Shown piece after piece: positions 1 through 8,640 of a DNA stretch of 32,949 bases. The DNA is from an uncultured Clostridium sp. (lineage in GTDB: Bacteria > Bacillota > Clostridia > TANB77 > CAG-508), in NCBI GenBank assembly GCA_947648765.1, contig CANSOY010000012.1, forward strand, positions 1 through 32,949. Direction: 5' to 3'. The notes under the pieces were generated by a model. It was given only the letters and a program-made list of their open reading frames with translations, was not told where the DNA came from and did not search any database. Both the position numbers and the translations under genes were made by a program. Positions within the stretch are counted from its first letter, which is position 1. Each line of letters begins with the position of its first letter.

Positions 1-394
1 TTAAATACATTAAAATTTCATTTTCAATACAACGTGAAGCATAGGTAGCCAGTTTTATCTTTTTATCTGAATTAAATGTGTTAATTGCTTTCATGAGTCC
101 AATTGTTCCAATCGAAATTAAATCTTCAATCCCAATTCCTGTGTTCTCAAATTTTTTTGCAATATATACCACTAAACGAAGATTGCGCTCTACTAAAGTT
201 TGACGTGTCTGCAGATTATCTTCTTCAGATAATTTAGCAATCAATTCTTCCTCCTCTTCTGGCAAAAGCGGAGGTGGCAATGTTTGGCTTCCTGCAATGT
301 AGTAAATCGGCAGTGTTTCTACTTCTTCCTGTTCATTAAAATACTTGGTATAAATCGTTTCAACTTGCTCTTTTAGAATTTGTAATAAATCCAT
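1..394 (-). CDS. sigE: RNA polymerase sporulation sigma factor SigE (5' part only)
   Basis: Reading from an ATG at 394 gives 131 codons before the window ends, so the C-terminal half, with regions 3 and 4, is missing. SigmaE directs mother-cell gene expression early in sporulation. It is made as inactive pro-SigmaE and cleaved by SpoIIGA. The sequence shows the family hallmark YYIAGS..LPPPL after a roughly 28-residue pro-segment, then the region 2 core: [29 protein letters not shown] and [13 protein letters not shown]. The pro-segment is rich in acidic residues and its sequence is poorly conserved. The ATG is preceded by AGAAAGGAG inside the end of spoIIGA, and the two genes overlap by 35 bases, which suggests translational coupling. 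The identification is very secure. Confidence 0.97.
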   Translation of the reverse strand, partial: MDLLQILKEQVETIYTKYFNEQEEVETLPIYYIAGSQTLPPPLLPEEEEELIAKLSEEDNLQTRQTLVERNLRLVVYIAKKFENTGIGIEDLISIGTIGLMKAINTFNSDKKIKLATYASRCIENEILMYL

Positions 395-1253
395 CTTTTT
401 TTCGACTCCTTTCTAATACCGCTGGTCCTATTAAGGCTTGGTATTCTCCCCTTTTACTAAAAACTCCTTCTTGCATAGCAACCAATATCGGTTGCTTCTG
501 CAATTCAAATTCTGGTAAATACAATTTTTCTGCTTGCATAGCAAATAACATTCCTTCTTTTTTTCCTACTGCCTGAAATGGTATCATTCTTATTTGTGTC
601 TGTAGTTGGCTAGTTGCAAGCATCGTCCCCCAAAGGCTGCGCTCTGGCATAGCAAATAGGGAACAAAAGCATTGTTCTTCTAAGATAATGACTGGTTCTT
701 TGGTCATTGGGTCTTTTAGTCCATTTCCTGTATCCAGAAAAGCCTTGCATTTTTGGCATTTTCCTTGATACCATAATTCCATTTCATATTTCTTTTGCTT
801 TTCCTTCTTTTGCAACATTTTTACTCCGATTTTCCACAAAAGATAGGCAGGTAGTGCAGAACCTAGAATAATTGGATGACTTGCTTTCATGTGCCAGACG
901 CCTTGTTTCATTTGTGCTTCGGAAAATGCCAGACTAATCAGCAGAGCACAACCACCAAATAGAATGGATACGAGATAAAACCAGATGAGGTTACTCATAA
1001 GTTCTTTCAGCTTCTTTGGGCGAAAGGCCATTTCTACCATTCCCATGGATATCCCGATTTTGCCAATCATTCCTCCAATGCCAGCGATTGAAAAAAGGCA
1101 TGTCAAAACAGTATAACTAGCACCCAACACAGCAGATGTTAATACGTTTCTTTTACGGACTTTTTTCTTCAAACATAAACTGGTGGCAAACAGGATGATG
1201 GCATTCATCCATACATTTTCTGCAAAAACAACATCTAGATAAATGGTCGTCAT
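360..1253 (-). CDS. spoIIGA: Sigma-E processing peptidase SpoIIGA
   Basis: This is the membrane-embedded aspartic protease that removes the pro-sequence of SigmaE at the sporulation septum. The N-terminal half (about residues 1-145) is hydrophobic with several membrane segments and opens with the family-like [18 protein letters not shown]. The C-terminal half carries the catalytic DTGN motif (Asp174 if counted from the chosen start), as in retroviral-type aspartic proteases. I chose the ATG at 1253 because GAGG lies 9 bases upstream; an in-frame ATG at 1268 has no good ribosome site. The length, about 297 aa, matches the family. It is followed directly by sigE, the usual arrangement. Expression probably starts from the long-spacer promoter at 1292-1324, downstream of the ftsZ terminator. 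Confidence 0.95.
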   Translation of the reverse strand: MTTIYLDVVFAENVWMNAIILFATSLCLKKKVRKRNVLTSAVLGASYTVLTCLFSIAGIGGMIGKIGISMGMVEMAFRPKKLKELMSNLIWFYLVSILFGGCALLISLAFSEAQMKQGVWHMKASHPIILGSALPAYLLWKIGVKMLQKKEKQKKYEMELWYQGKCQKCKAFLDTGNGLKDPMTKEPVIILEEQCFCSLFAMPERSLWGTMLATSQLQTQIRMIPFQAVGKKEGMLFAMQAEKLYLPEFELQKQPILVAMQEGVFSKRGEYQALIGPAVLERSRKKDGFITNSKRAS

Positions 1254-1291
1254 GTTCAGTTTCCTCATTTCTTTCGTTTCGCTTCTTTGTT

Positions 1292-1324
1292 ATTGTAGTC
1301 CAGTTTGCTTTCAAAACTTGTCAT
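1292..1324 (-). promoter_or_regulatory. Putative spoIIGA-sigE promoter with 21-base spacer (Spo0A-type)
   Basis: On the minus strand ATGACA (1319-1324) and TACAAT (1292-1297) are separated by 21 bases, instead of the normal 17. The known Bacillus subtilis spoIIG promoter is also unusual, with a 22-base spacer, and needs Spo0A~P. TATGACAAG overlapping the -35 matches the 0A-box TTCGACAAA at 6 of 9 positions. The site lies 40-70 bases upstream of the spoIIGA start. The Spo0A role is inferred from family knowledge, not proven. Confidence 0.5.
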
Positions 1325-1337
1325 ATTTCGGACACGA

Positions 1338-1377
1338 AAAAAAGAAATAATCTACTAATTTCGATTATTTCTTTTTT
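1338..1377 (-). terminator. Terminator of the ftsA-ftsZ unit
   Basis: A perfect 15-base stem (1338-1352 with 1363-1377) with a 10-base loop; the A/T-rich ends supply the U-tract. It separates ftsZ from the spoIIGA-sigE promoter and can act in both directions. Confidence 0.85.
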
Positions 1378-1398
1378 CTTCTTCTTTTATTTTACTTT

Positions 1399-2547
1399 CT
1401 ATTTGTTCATTCCTTTATTTTTGCGTAAGAAAGATGGAATGTCTAAATCTCCTGAATTGGTATTTTCAACCGATGTTGGAATAGAGTTAATTTTCTTTTC
1501 CCATGCTTTATTTACAATTTCTCCAACTGGTGTGCTTCCAGCTACTTGTCCACCTTTTTCGAAACCAGTTGCAATAACCGTAATCACTAAATCCTCTTCT
1601 AGTGTTTCATCAATTACAGCACCAAAGATAATATTTGCTTCTGGGTCAACGCTTCTTTGAATTAACTCAGCTGCTGTATTAACTTCGTGTAGGCCAAGGT
1701 TTGCTCCACCAGTAATATTAATAATAACTCCTCTTGCTCCTTCGATTGAACTTTCAAGTAGTGGATTTTGTACAGCTTGTTTTGCTGCATCTTCTGCACG
1801 ATTTTCTCCACACGCTCTACCAATACCCATATGAGCAATACCAGTATTTAGCATAATGGTCTTAACATCTGCAAAGTCTAAGTTTACAAGTCCAGGCACC
1901 GCGATCAAGTCTGAAATACCTTGTACACCTTGTCTTAATACATCATCTGCCATTTTGAATGCTTCTACAATGGAAGTTTTACGGTCAATAATTTGAAGCA
2001 ACTTATCGTTTGGAATCACAACAAGAGTATCTACTTTTCCTTTTAGGCTTTCAATTCCTCTTTCAGCTTGAGATAATCTCTTCTTACCTTCAAATGTAAA
2101 TGGTTTTGTAACTACACCAATTGTTAAAATTCCCATTTCTTTTGCACATGCTGCTACGATTGGAGCAGCTCCTGTTCCTGTTCCGCCACCCATTCCTGCG
2201 GTAACGAATACCATGTCTGCACCTCTTAGTGCTTCTGCAATTTCAGATTTGCTTTCTTCGGCAGATTGAGCTCCGATGTCTGGGTTTGCACCTGCGCCTA
2301 ATCCTCTTGTAATCTTTTCTCCAATTTGAATCTTGGTTGGTGCTTTTGATTTTAATAATTGTTGACGGTCTGTGTTGACAGTAATAAAGTCTACTCCTCG
2401 AATTCCAGAGTCTACCATGCGGTCTACTGCGTTGTTTCCGCCTCCTCCAACACCAATTACTTTGATCGTTGCTGTTCCGTCCGGGGACATTCCTACATCA
2501 TCTGTCCCATTATAATTATTTGTATTGTAGTTATTCTCCATTAACAT
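1399..2547 (-). CDS. ftsZ: Cell division protein FtsZ
   Basis: This is the tubulin-like GTPase that polymerises into the Z-ring at mid-cell. The nucleotide site [11 protein letters not shown] is at residues 31-41 and the tubulin signature GGGTGTG is at 120-126. The T7 synergy loop NLDFAD (222-227) supplies the catalytic acids. The last 17 residues contain the conserved tail [10 protein letters not shown], which binds FtsA and other partners. The linker is short. The 382 aa length is normal. The ATG at 2547 has AAAGGAGG ten bases upstream; a second ATG two codons later is a less likely start. It follows ftsA in one transcription unit and is closed by the terminator at 1338-1377. Confidence 0.98.
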   Translation of the reverse strand: MLMENNYNTNNYNGTDDVGMSPDGTATIKVIGVGGGGNNAVDRMVDSGIRGVDFITVNTDRQQLLKSKAPTKIQIGEKITRGLGAGANPDIGAQSAEESKSEIAEALRGADMVFVTAGMGGGTGTGAAPIVAACAKEMGILTIGVVTKPFTFEGKKRLSQAERGIESLKGKVDTLVVIPNDKLLQIIDRKTSIVEAFKMADDVLRQGVQGISDLIAVPGLVNLDFADVKTIMLNTGIAHMGIGRACGENRAEDAAKQAVQNPLLESSIEGARGVIINITGGANLGLHEVNTAAELIQRSVDPEANIIFGAVIDETLEEDLVITVIATGFEKGGQVAGSTPVGEIVNKAWEKKINSIPTSVENTNSGDLDIPSFLRKNKGMNK

Positions 2548-2640
2548 TTTTGTTTTTCCTCCTTTTTAGATCTGTATCCACCTTATTTTTCTTCTTATTC
2601 TTCTTTTGCTTTTTATATTTTTCCTTTTGTTTACTTTATT

Positions 2641-3870
2641 TTAAGAATAGAAAAACTCTTTTACTCTTTCGATTAAGGATTTCCAAAAGTTTTCTTCAGA
2701 ATTCGTATCGATGCTACTTGATACAGTTTTAGCAAAAGGTCTTGCTGCGATATATCGAACGAGAGCATATGCAGTTCGATACGCTGGCTTTACCGTATTG
2801 AGTAAGCGCCCCGTTGACATCTTCACAGGAATATTGAGAATGATTTTTCCAGCCACATCACTTTTGTTAATATTTGCAATTCCTTGTCCTGTGATAACAA
2901 CATTGTTAATTCTTTGTTTAATACCTTGTGTGGTAACATCACGATTGACAAGTGAGAAAATTTCTTCAATTCTTGCTTCGATGATTTCGATCAATTCTGA
3001 ACTCTTAATGACTTTCCCTTTTGATTCACCAGAATAAGAATTTAATAAAATCTCGTTATCGTTATCAATAAAGGATTTCATGGCTAGTCCATATTGTTTT
3101 TTCAAACGGTCCGCTTCATCATCTCCAATATTGAGTACGAGTGCGATATCACTGGTAATACTATCTCCACCAAGTGGAATGGTATTGGTATAAACAAAAG
3201 ATGAGCCTTCAAACACACCAATATCGGTATTGCCTGCTCCTACATCTAATAACATGACATTATCGGATAATTCATTCGTATCGAGTACAAGGTTGCGTTC
3301 TGCTAGGGTAACGGGAACTAATCCATCAATATCAATTCCAACTTTTTTGAAAATGTTTGAAACTTGCCTCATATACTCTTTTTCTGCTAGGATAACTTGT
3401 GCTTTTAGCATGAAACTTGAACTTAAGTTTCCAACAGGGTCTGCTACAATCTTTCCATCTTCTAGGATGAATTGATCGGCTACAATATCAATAATATTTT
3501 TACCTTCTGGTACATCGATATCTTTGACTTGTATGATACTGGATGCCACATCTTTGGTTGAAATTCCAGCATATTTATCTTTTACATCTTTTGTGATACT
3601 ATTTTGAACAATCGTTACATACTTTCCTGGTATCGTAACATATGCCGAATTGATTTTCAAATTCGCTTCTTCTTCTGCATTCTGGATGACTTTCGATATT
3701 GCTAAAGCGATTTCGTCTTCGTCGATTATGATGCTTTTTTTGATGCCTTTGCACTTTTCACTTGTGCTACAAATAACTTCAATCTGATTGAAATTATTGA
3801 CTTCACCCATGACTAGACTGACTTTAGAAGATCCGATGTCAATACCCACTATAATATCTCCGATAGCCAA
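2641..3870 (-). CDS. ftsA: Cell division protein FtsA
   Basis: This is the actin-like ATPase that tethers FtsZ to the membrane and recruits later division proteins. The sequence shows the phosphate 1 motif GIDIGSSKVSLVMGEV near the start, the phosphate 2 region LLDVGAGNTDIGVFEG, and a C-terminal amphipathic helix ENFWKSLIERVKEFF that fits the membrane-targeting segment. The reading frame is open to a TTG at 3885, but that TTG overlaps the ribosome site GGAGGAG. The TTG at 3870 sits six bases after that site and gives a protein starting AIGDIIVGIDIG, so I chose it (409 aa). A strong promoter lies just upstream at 3910-3938. It is co-transcribed with ftsZ, 93 bases further on. Confidence 0.96.
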   Translation of the reverse strand: MAIGDIIVGIDIGSSKVSLVMGEVNNFNQIEVICSTSEKCKGIKKSIIIDEDEIALAISKVIQNAEEEANLKINSAYVTIPGKYVTIVQNSITKDVKDKYAGISTKDVASSIIQVKDIDVPEGKNIIDIVADQFILEDGKIVADPVGNLSSSFMLKAQVILAEKEYMRQVSNIFKKVGIDIDGLVPVTLAERNLVLDTNELSDNVMLLDVGAGNTDIGVFEGSSFVYTNTIPLGGDSITSDIALVLNIGDDEADRLKKQYGLAMKSFIDNDNEILLNSYSGESKGKVIKSSELIEIIEARIEEIFSLVNRDVTTQGIKQRINNVVITGQGIANINKSDVAGKIILNIPVKMSTGRLLNTVKPAYRTAYALVRYIAARPFAKTVSSSIDTNSEENFWKSLIERVKEFFYS

Positions 3871-3909
3871 AGTTAACTCCTCCAATTTTTAATGCATTAT
3901 TTCTTGATT

Positions 3910-3938
3910 AGAATATTATATTTTAACAAAAAAGTCAA
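3910..3938 (-). promoter_or_regulatory. Sigma-A-type promoter for ftsA-ftsZ
   Basis: TTGACT (3933-3938) and TATTCT (3910-3915) are spaced by exactly 17 bases on the minus strand. The expected start is about 35 bases before the ftsA start. This gives ftsAZ expression independent of the upstream murA-ftsQ-sbp genes. Confidence 0.75.
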
Positions 3939-4003
3939 TAGAATTTGTTATATTTTTGTAATAAATCTGTAACGCTTTTGTAATAATGTTTTTTCCTAGG
4001 TTT

Positions 4004-4414
4004 TTACGCATTTTTTTGTGATTTATTTTCTACTTTTTTCTTCCACTTTTGCGCAGAATTCATCACATCTTTTGCCGAAAATTTTTCAATCAAGTAACGA
4101 CGAATGATAGCTAAATTATTGAACATTCTTCCTACAAAAACGACGATGGCAGCTAAGTAAATGTCCACATTTAGACGTTGTCCCAAGTAGGTTAATAGAA
4201 CCGATAAAATCGCATTGCCTAAAAAGCCTGAAATAAATACTTTTAAGTTGAAATTCTTTTTTAATGTTGCAGTAATTCCTCCAAATACAGAGTCAAGTGC
4301 TGCAATAATGGCAATGGCTAGATAGCCTGAATAAGTATATGGAATAATCGGTGAATTTAATCCAATAATAATTCCAAGGATACTTCCAATGAAGATTGCA
4401 ATCATGATAATCAT
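4004..4414 (-). CDS. sbp: Small basic protein Sbp (DUF1290 family)
   Basis: A 136 aa hydrophobic protein with three or four predicted membrane segments and a lysine-rich tail (KWKKKVENKSQKN). The opening IGSILGIIIGLNSPIIPYTY and the middle part AIIAALDSVFGGITATL are typical of the DUF1290 'small basic protein' that sits between ftsQ/DUF881 genes and ftsA in Firmicutes. Its molecular role is not established; location in the division cluster suggests a link to division or envelope growth. Its ATG overlaps the stop of the preceding DUF881 gene by 4 bases, so the two are probably translated together. Confidence 0.9.
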   Translation of the reverse strand: MIIMIAIFIGSILGIIIGLNSPIIPYTYSGYLAIAIIAALDSVFGGITATLKKNFNLKVFISGFLGNAILSVLLTYLGQRLNVDIYLAAIVVFVGRMFNNLAIIRRYLIEKFSAKDVMNSAQKWKKKVENKSQKNA

Positions 4415-5109
4415 TTATTTCCTGCCTCCTTTAGATATTTTACTGTCATTTCTTGATTGGATTTCAAGATTTTGACGCGTTTTTGTTTTTCCAGAGAAAT
4501 GCGAAGCCTGTCACTGTATTGGTCCACAAAACCAGAGTTTTTAACCGTCAAGGAACTGGTTAAATACGTTTGGTTTCCAATGGCTTTGACCACAAATGGG
4601 CTACTGGTTCTTTGCCCATTGATATAGAACGTACCATTTGCAATCTCAGTAATATCTGCCATATTGGTTAGGCGTATATCGTTAATGGAAATGGCTTCTG
4701 CTCCTGCATAGCGGAGTTCGTCTACCAATTCAAGCAAGGTGTAACTCGTAATGTCTTCCTCGCCTTCTGCTAAAGTAATGACTACTCCTTCTCCTTCTAC
4801 ATCAATCTTTCCAATGACAAGATTGGAGGCTTCTAATTCTTTTTCAATAACACCAGACGCTTCCTTATCGGTTTCAATGGACTCGGTATATTCTTCTATT
4901 TTGGTATGTACTTCTGTCATTCTCATTTCTAATTCTTCATGTTTCGTTTTCCAGGTTGCAATGGCTTCTCTTAACTCCGTTTCTCGCATGCTTTCAATGG
5001 CTGTAATATCGGTTTCATCGACTGTTTTGAACTGCATAAACATAACTGCCATTAGTAAGATACAAACAAAAAACAGGGTAATTGCCATCGTTGTTTTTCC
5101 ATTTTTCAC
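4411..5109 (-). CDS. DUF881 membrane protein (second of a pair)
   Basis: A bitopic membrane protein: short basic N-terminus, one membrane segment at about residues 8-26, a coiled-coil stretch at about 45-90, then an extracellular domain with the DUF881 signatures VEGEGVVITLAEGEE, LLELVDELRYAGAEAISINDIRL and INGQRTSSPFVVKAIGN. The DUF881 family (YlxW/YlxX of Bacillus) is found next to division genes, but its function is unknown. The 232 aa length is normal. It lies 17 bases after the first DUF881 gene and overlaps sbp by 4 bases. The 'AGAEAISIN' and 'G-PF-VKAIG' parts are shared with its neighbour, so the pair is probably an old tandem duplication. Confidence 0.92.
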   Translation of the reverse strand: MKNGKTTMAITLFFVCILLMAVMFMQFKTVDETDITAIESMRETELREAIATWKTKHEELEMRMTEVHTKIEEYTESIETDKEASGVIEKELEASNLVIGKIDVEGEGVVITLAEGEEDITSYTLLELVDELRYAGAEAISINDIRLTNMADITEIANGTFYINGQRTSSPFVVKAIGNQTYLTSSLTVKNSGFVDQYSDRLRISLEKQKRVKILKSNQEMTVKYLKEAGNK

Positions 5110-5126
5110 GCTTTCTTCACCTCTTC

Positions 5127-5861
5127 TTATTCCGTTGCTTTCGTCATTACTTTTGCTGCAATAACACCATTATATTTTGAAATCTCTACTTCATTTACTT
5201 TGTCTACTTTGGTATCTACTTTACGATTAAATACATCAATAATTCCCTCTGGTCTGGTAAGGGCTCCATACAAACGCTCTGGGGAGCCAATTGCTTTAAT
5301 CGTGAAAGGAGAACCAATTTTTTCTCCATTGATACGGACAATATTTCCTTCACAAGTAATCGAGGAAGTTAGCACAATCCTTTGATTGTTAATAGAAATA
5401 GCCTCTGCTCCCGCATTTTTGAGTTCATTGACAATCATACGTAAATCGGTATCATGAACGAGATAGAAAACAATACTATCCGTTGGATCTAACATTTCAC
5501 TGGTTACCCCTTGCTTGTCTTTTACACTAATGACAATGCCAGGTCCTGTTACATCGGTTAATCCTAACAACATATTGTTTCTTTTAATTTCCTCTTCTTG
5601 GGTACTTGCCACTGTATCTTCTTGAGTTGCTTGTTGACGAACTTTCTCTAGTTCTTTTTCTGCAACTTCTAATTCACGGTAAAGATGGTCATATTTTTCT
5701 TTCCAACGAAGTACCTCATCTCGCAAACCATTTTCAGCTAGTGTCTGCTTGGCTGTAGAATTGGTGTCAGTAATGGTTCGGATTTGGATGGCAATTCCAA
5801 CGGTCAAGATAAAACACATAATGCCAAGCGTAATGGCAACTTGTTTTTTGTTCATCTTCAT
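5127..5861 (-). CDS. DUF881 membrane protein (first of a pair)
   Basis: A paralogue of the next gene: one membrane segment near the N-terminus (VAITLGIMCFILTVGIAI), a coiled coil (about residues 35-85 of the chosen protein), then the DUF881 domain with VTGPGIVISVKDKQG, ELKNAGAEAISINNQRIV and INGEKIGSPFTIKAIG. The frame is open to a GTG at 5900, which would overlap the end of ftsQ. That GTG has no ribosome site, whereas the ATG at 5861 has AAAGGAAG 11 bases upstream, so I start there (244 aa). It is in the murA-ftsQ-DUF881-DUF881-sbp run, all closely spaced. A role in envelope growth or division is inferred from context only. Confidence 0.9.
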   Translation of the reverse strand: MKMNKKQVAITLGIMCFILTVGIAIQIRTITDTNSTAKQTLAENGLRDEVLRWKEKYDHLYRELEVAEKELEKVRQQATQEDTVASTQEEEIKRNNMLLGLTDVTGPGIVISVKDKQGVTSEMLDPTDSIVFYLVHDTDLRMIVNELKNAGAEAISINNQRIVLTSSITCEGNIVRINGEKIGSPFTIKAIGSPERLYGALTRPEGIIDVFNRKVDTKVDKVNEVEISKYNGVIAAKVMTKATE

Positions 5862-5886
5862 GTATGCTTTCGCTTCCTTTCGCTTT

Positions 5887-7050
5887 CTATACTTTCTCAC
5901 GGAAATATGGATCTCGTTTATTTAAGTCCACATTTAGGAAATAGTCCCCTGCCACACCTGCTTCTTTTTCCAAAAGCATTTGAATATTTGGCATTTTGGT
6001 ATCTAATTTGGTTGCTGTTCCTAAATGGACTGTTTTCTTTTCTCCTTCCATAATGAGTCGATAATTATTATGGTCTTCCATATCAATTTTGGTAATTTTA
6101 TCATAAATCTGATAGGTTTCTGCCGCCTTTACAATCTTTAATACATCACCAAGTCGCACGAGGTCTTCTTGGCAGAAACGCTTGCCCGCTACAATCTCCT
6201 CATTTGGTGTTTTCCAGCCAATTAAAATTGGTAATTCTTTCTTCTCTTTGGATAATTCCAAGATATATCCTTGACTATTCATATACACATAAGAGCCACC
6301 ATATTCCAACTGAAATCTTGGTTTCCTCTCAATAATTTGGATTTTTACCTGGTTTGGTATCACGCGTGAAATAATGGCTTTTTCTACATACGGATTTTCT
6401 TTGATATTTTGTTCGACTTCTTTTTTTGAGAAACGGAATAAGTTTTCTCCTAATTCTAGTCTAGATAGGCTAATGATGGTATTAGTTGGTATGGTTTCAT
6501 TTTTCTCTACGATAATTTCTGCGATATCAAAAGTTGGAGATAGTGTCGCAAAAAGGAATATTCCGATACAAATGAGTAATAGCACAAGTAGTTTGATAAT
6601 ATTGAGCAATACTTGCTTTACTTTTTGTCGTTTTTCTTCTAACTCCATATATTGTCTTGGCGTGAGTTTGCGGACTGGTTTTTGCATCTTGGCTGATTGC
6701 TTTTTGACTACTTTTGTTTTTGAAACTGGTTTTGTTTGTTTGGGAGCAATATTTCCTTGCTTTGGTTGTTTACGAACCATGGCTTTTGCCTGCATTCTTT
6801 GTTTTTGTTCTTCTTTATTTCTCTTTTGCTCCATTTGTTTTTGCTTTTTGGCTAGCTTTTTGCTTTGCTTCTGCCTTTTATGCTTGTCCGTTACTTTGAT
6901 GTTTTTGTCATCGACTAAATTTAGTCCAATGACAATTTCATCTTCTAAACGAAATCTCTCATCTTTTGTATCCTTCAGTCCTCTTTTTGCAATCATTTTT
7001 TTGGCATTTTTTTTCATATTGATATTCTCTTTTGTAGTTTTGTCTCGCAT
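5887..7050 (-). CDS. ftsQ: Cell division protein FtsQ/DivIB
   Basis: A bitopic division protein that links early and late divisome parts outside the membrane. It has one membrane segment at residues 148-169, directly followed by a POTRA domain (about 172-242, with ENPYVEKAIISRVIPNQVKIQIIERKP) and the FtsQ beta-domain. Unusually, about 147 residues precede the membrane segment; they are very rich in Lys, Gln and Met (for example KKLAKKQKQMEQKRNKEEQK). In Bacillus subtilis DivIB this part is only about 30 residues. The ATG directly follows the murA stop codon (TAA-ATG), with AAGG in the end of murA as ribosome site, so translation is coupled. Confidence 0.92.
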   Translation of the reverse strand: MRDKTTKENINMKKNAKKMIAKRGLKDTKDERFRLEDEIVIGLNLVDDKNIKVTDKHKRQKQSKKLAKKQKQMEQKRNKEEQKQRMQAKAMVRKQPKQGNIAPKQTKPVSKTKVVKKQSAKMQKPVRKLTPRQYMELEEKRQKVKQVLLNIIKLLVLLLICIGIFLFATLSPTFDIAEIIVEKNETIPTNTIISLSRLELGENLFRFSKKEVEQNIKENPYVEKAIISRVIPNQVKIQIIERKPRFQLEYGGSYVYMNSQGYILELSKEKKELPILIGWKTPNEEIVAGKRFCQEDLVRLGDVLKIVKAAETYQIYDKITKIDMEDHNNYRLIMEGEKKTVHLGTATKLDTKMPNIQMLLEKEAGVAGDYFLNVDLNKRDPYFREKV

Positions 7051-8307
7051 TTACTCACCTTCTTCTACTTTAATATTCGCTCCTAAGTCTCGTAGTTTTT
7101 CTTCTAATTTTTCATATCCTCTTGCGATATATTCAATCTTTTGTATTCTTGTTATTCCTTTTGCCATCAGTCCACCCATTAAAAGGGCTGCACCACCTCT
7201 TAAATCTGTGGCTTCTACTTTAGCCCCAGATAATTTGCGTACACCTTTCACAATGGCATTACTACCAGAAATATCAATTTTGGCTCCCATTCGTCCTAAT
7301 TCTTGGCAATAACGGAAACGGCTTTCAAAGATATTTTCAGTAATAACGGAGGTTCCCTTTGCCATGGTAAGCATTCCTCCAAAAACGGATTGCATATCTG
7401 TTGGAAATCCTGGATATGGCATTGTTTTAATATCCATTGCCTTTAGTCGTTTCGGTGCTTCTAACACAATCGTTTTTCGATCAGTTTGAATATTGCACCC
7501 ACATTCTTCTAATTTTTCTAAAATAGGAATCATATGCAGTGGCTCTGCTGATTTAAGTTCAATGCTTCCTCCTGTTCCTGCTGCAAAGCAGAGCAAAGTT
7601 CCTGCTTCGATACGGTCTGGCATGATTTGGTAACTGGTGTCTTTCAAACTATCTACACCAATGATTTCTACCTCATTGGTTCCTTCGCCTGTGATTTTGG
7701 CTCCCATTTGTTTTAAGAGTTTTACCAAGTCCATAATCTCTGGTTCCATGGCAGCATTTGTAATTTTGGTCACACCTTCTGCTTTTACTGCAGCTAAGAT
7801 AATGTTTTCGGTTGCTCCTACACTTGGAAATTCTAAGTGGATATTGGCTCCTTTTAGTCCATCACATTTGCATCGAATGTAGCCCGCTTCTTCTTTGACG
7901 GTTACTCCCATTTTGCGGAAAGCTGCAATATGTAGATCAATTGGTCTTGCTCCAATATCGCATCCTCCAGGATAGGAAAAAACGGCTTCCTTAAAACGTC
8001 CAAGGATAGCTCCTGCAAGGATTACCGTAGATCTCATCTGGCGCATTTGCTCTTCTGGGATTTCGACTTGGTTCATGTTTTTTGAATTGATTACTATTTT
8101 ATCATTATTAAGCTTAATCTTGCAACCTAAAAGCCTCAAAATTTCTAAAGTTATTTTTGTATCTCGTATTCGTGGTACATGATATAACTTTGTGGTTCCT
8201 GCATTTAAGATTGTTGCAGCCAAAATTGGTAAAGATGCATTCTTTGAACCAGACACATATGTGCTTCCACTTAAGCACTTTCCTCCTTCGATTACATACT
8301 CTTTCAC
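7051..8307 (-). CDS. murA: UDP-N-acetylglucosamine 1-carboxyvinyltransferase MurA
   Basis: Transfers enolpyruvate from PEP to UDP-GlcNAc, the first committed step of peptidoglycan synthesis in the cytoplasm; the enzyme type is the fosfomycin target. Visible family marks are the N-terminal GSKNASLP with Lys22, and PGGCDIGARPIDLH with the catalytic Cys116, so the enzyme should be fosfomycin-sensitive unless altered elsewhere. The 418 aa length is typical. The start is GTG at 8307 with GGGAGGA six bases upstream. It is the first gene of the division run; no clear sigma-A promoter was found in the short upstream stretch, so transcription may also come through from the nucleotidyltransferase side. 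Confidence 0.97.
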   Translation of the reverse strand: MKEYVIEGGKCLSGSTYVSGSKNASLPILAATILNAGTTKLYHVPRIRDTKITLEILRLLGCKIKLNNDKIVINSKNMNQVEIPEEQMRQMRSTVILAGAILGRFKEAVFSYPGGCDIGARPIDLHIAAFRKMGVTVKEEAGYIRCKCDGLKGANIHLEFPSVGATENIILAAVKAEGVTKITNAAMEPEIMDLVKLLKQMGAKITGEGTNEVEIIGVDSLKDTSYQIMPDRIEAGTLLCFAAGTGGSIELKSAEPLHMIPILEKLEECGCNIQTDRKTIVLEAPKRLKAMDIKTMPYPGFPTDMQSVFGGMLTMAKGTSVITENIFESRFRYCQELGRMGAKIDISGSNAIVKGVRKLSGAKVEATDLRGGAALLMGGLMAKGITRIQKIEYIARGYEKLEEKLRDLGANIKVEEGE

Positions 8308-8369
8308 AAATTATCCTCCCTTTCTTTCTATTCTTGCTATACAGTATGCAGTCTTTACATAATTAGTGA

Positions 8370-8640
8370 ACTTTTTGGGTCAGAAAAGACCCTCTCCACC
8401 TTTGCGGTGAAAAGGATCTTTTCTGGCTTGCGTTTTGGTCGCATTTTCGCTTAGTCGGAGGTGCGTCCCTCTTTGAAGTCGGCAAGACGCTCGATTACAT
8501 CTGCCAAGTTCCGTTCATATCGGTCAAGGTCCTCCAGAACCTCTTCAAAGGCTTTGGGGTTTCTATCTGCAACCCGTTCCCTTATATAACCGTACACTCT
8601 TTCTTTGACAAAGCCCGCGAGTAGGTCTAATCCAGGTTTC
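8370..8640. other. GC-rich patch, probably foreign DNA
   Basis: By counting, 8461-8520 is 50 percent and 8521-8580 is 53 percent G+C, while 8701-8760 just beside it is 22 percent. The change is abrupt near 8640, inside the 3' end of the nucleotidyltransferase frame, and again near 8370 upstream of murA. The patch holds the short ORF at 8451-8642 and, six bases after its stop, a 29-codon frame (8355-8444) beginning MRPKRKPEKI that runs out where the AT-rich sequence resumes. An imperfect hairpin (arms 8381-8389 and 8417-8425, with an inner CACC/GGTG pair) lies in it. I see no integrase, terminal repeats or target duplication. Confidence 0.55.

Noticed and set aside
1403-1660. Plus-strand open frame within ftsZ, and many similar plus-strand frames opposite real minus-strand genes
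   Set aside because: They lie opposite strongly conserved genes, lack ribosome sites and give low-complexity products rich in Ser, Phe and Leu.
3870-3885. TTG at 3885 as the ftsA start
   Set aside because: It overlaps the ribosome-binding site itself; the TTG at 3870 has correct spacing.
6374-7312. 312-codon plus-strand frame opposite ftsQ and murA
   Set aside because: Long only because the opposite strand is rich in Lys codons; the product is Phe/Cys/Leu-rich without motifs, and ftsQ and murA are certain.
8381-8425. Imperfect hairpin upstream of murA as a terminator or riboswitch
   Set aside because: The stem has several mismatches, no T-tract follows on the minus strand, and it lies in the foreign patch; no known riboswitch pattern is visible.
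8355-8444. 29-codon ORF after the 63-codon ORF
   Set aside because: No ribosome site, very short, and the frame runs into the AT-rich murA leader; mentioned only as part of the GC-rich patch.
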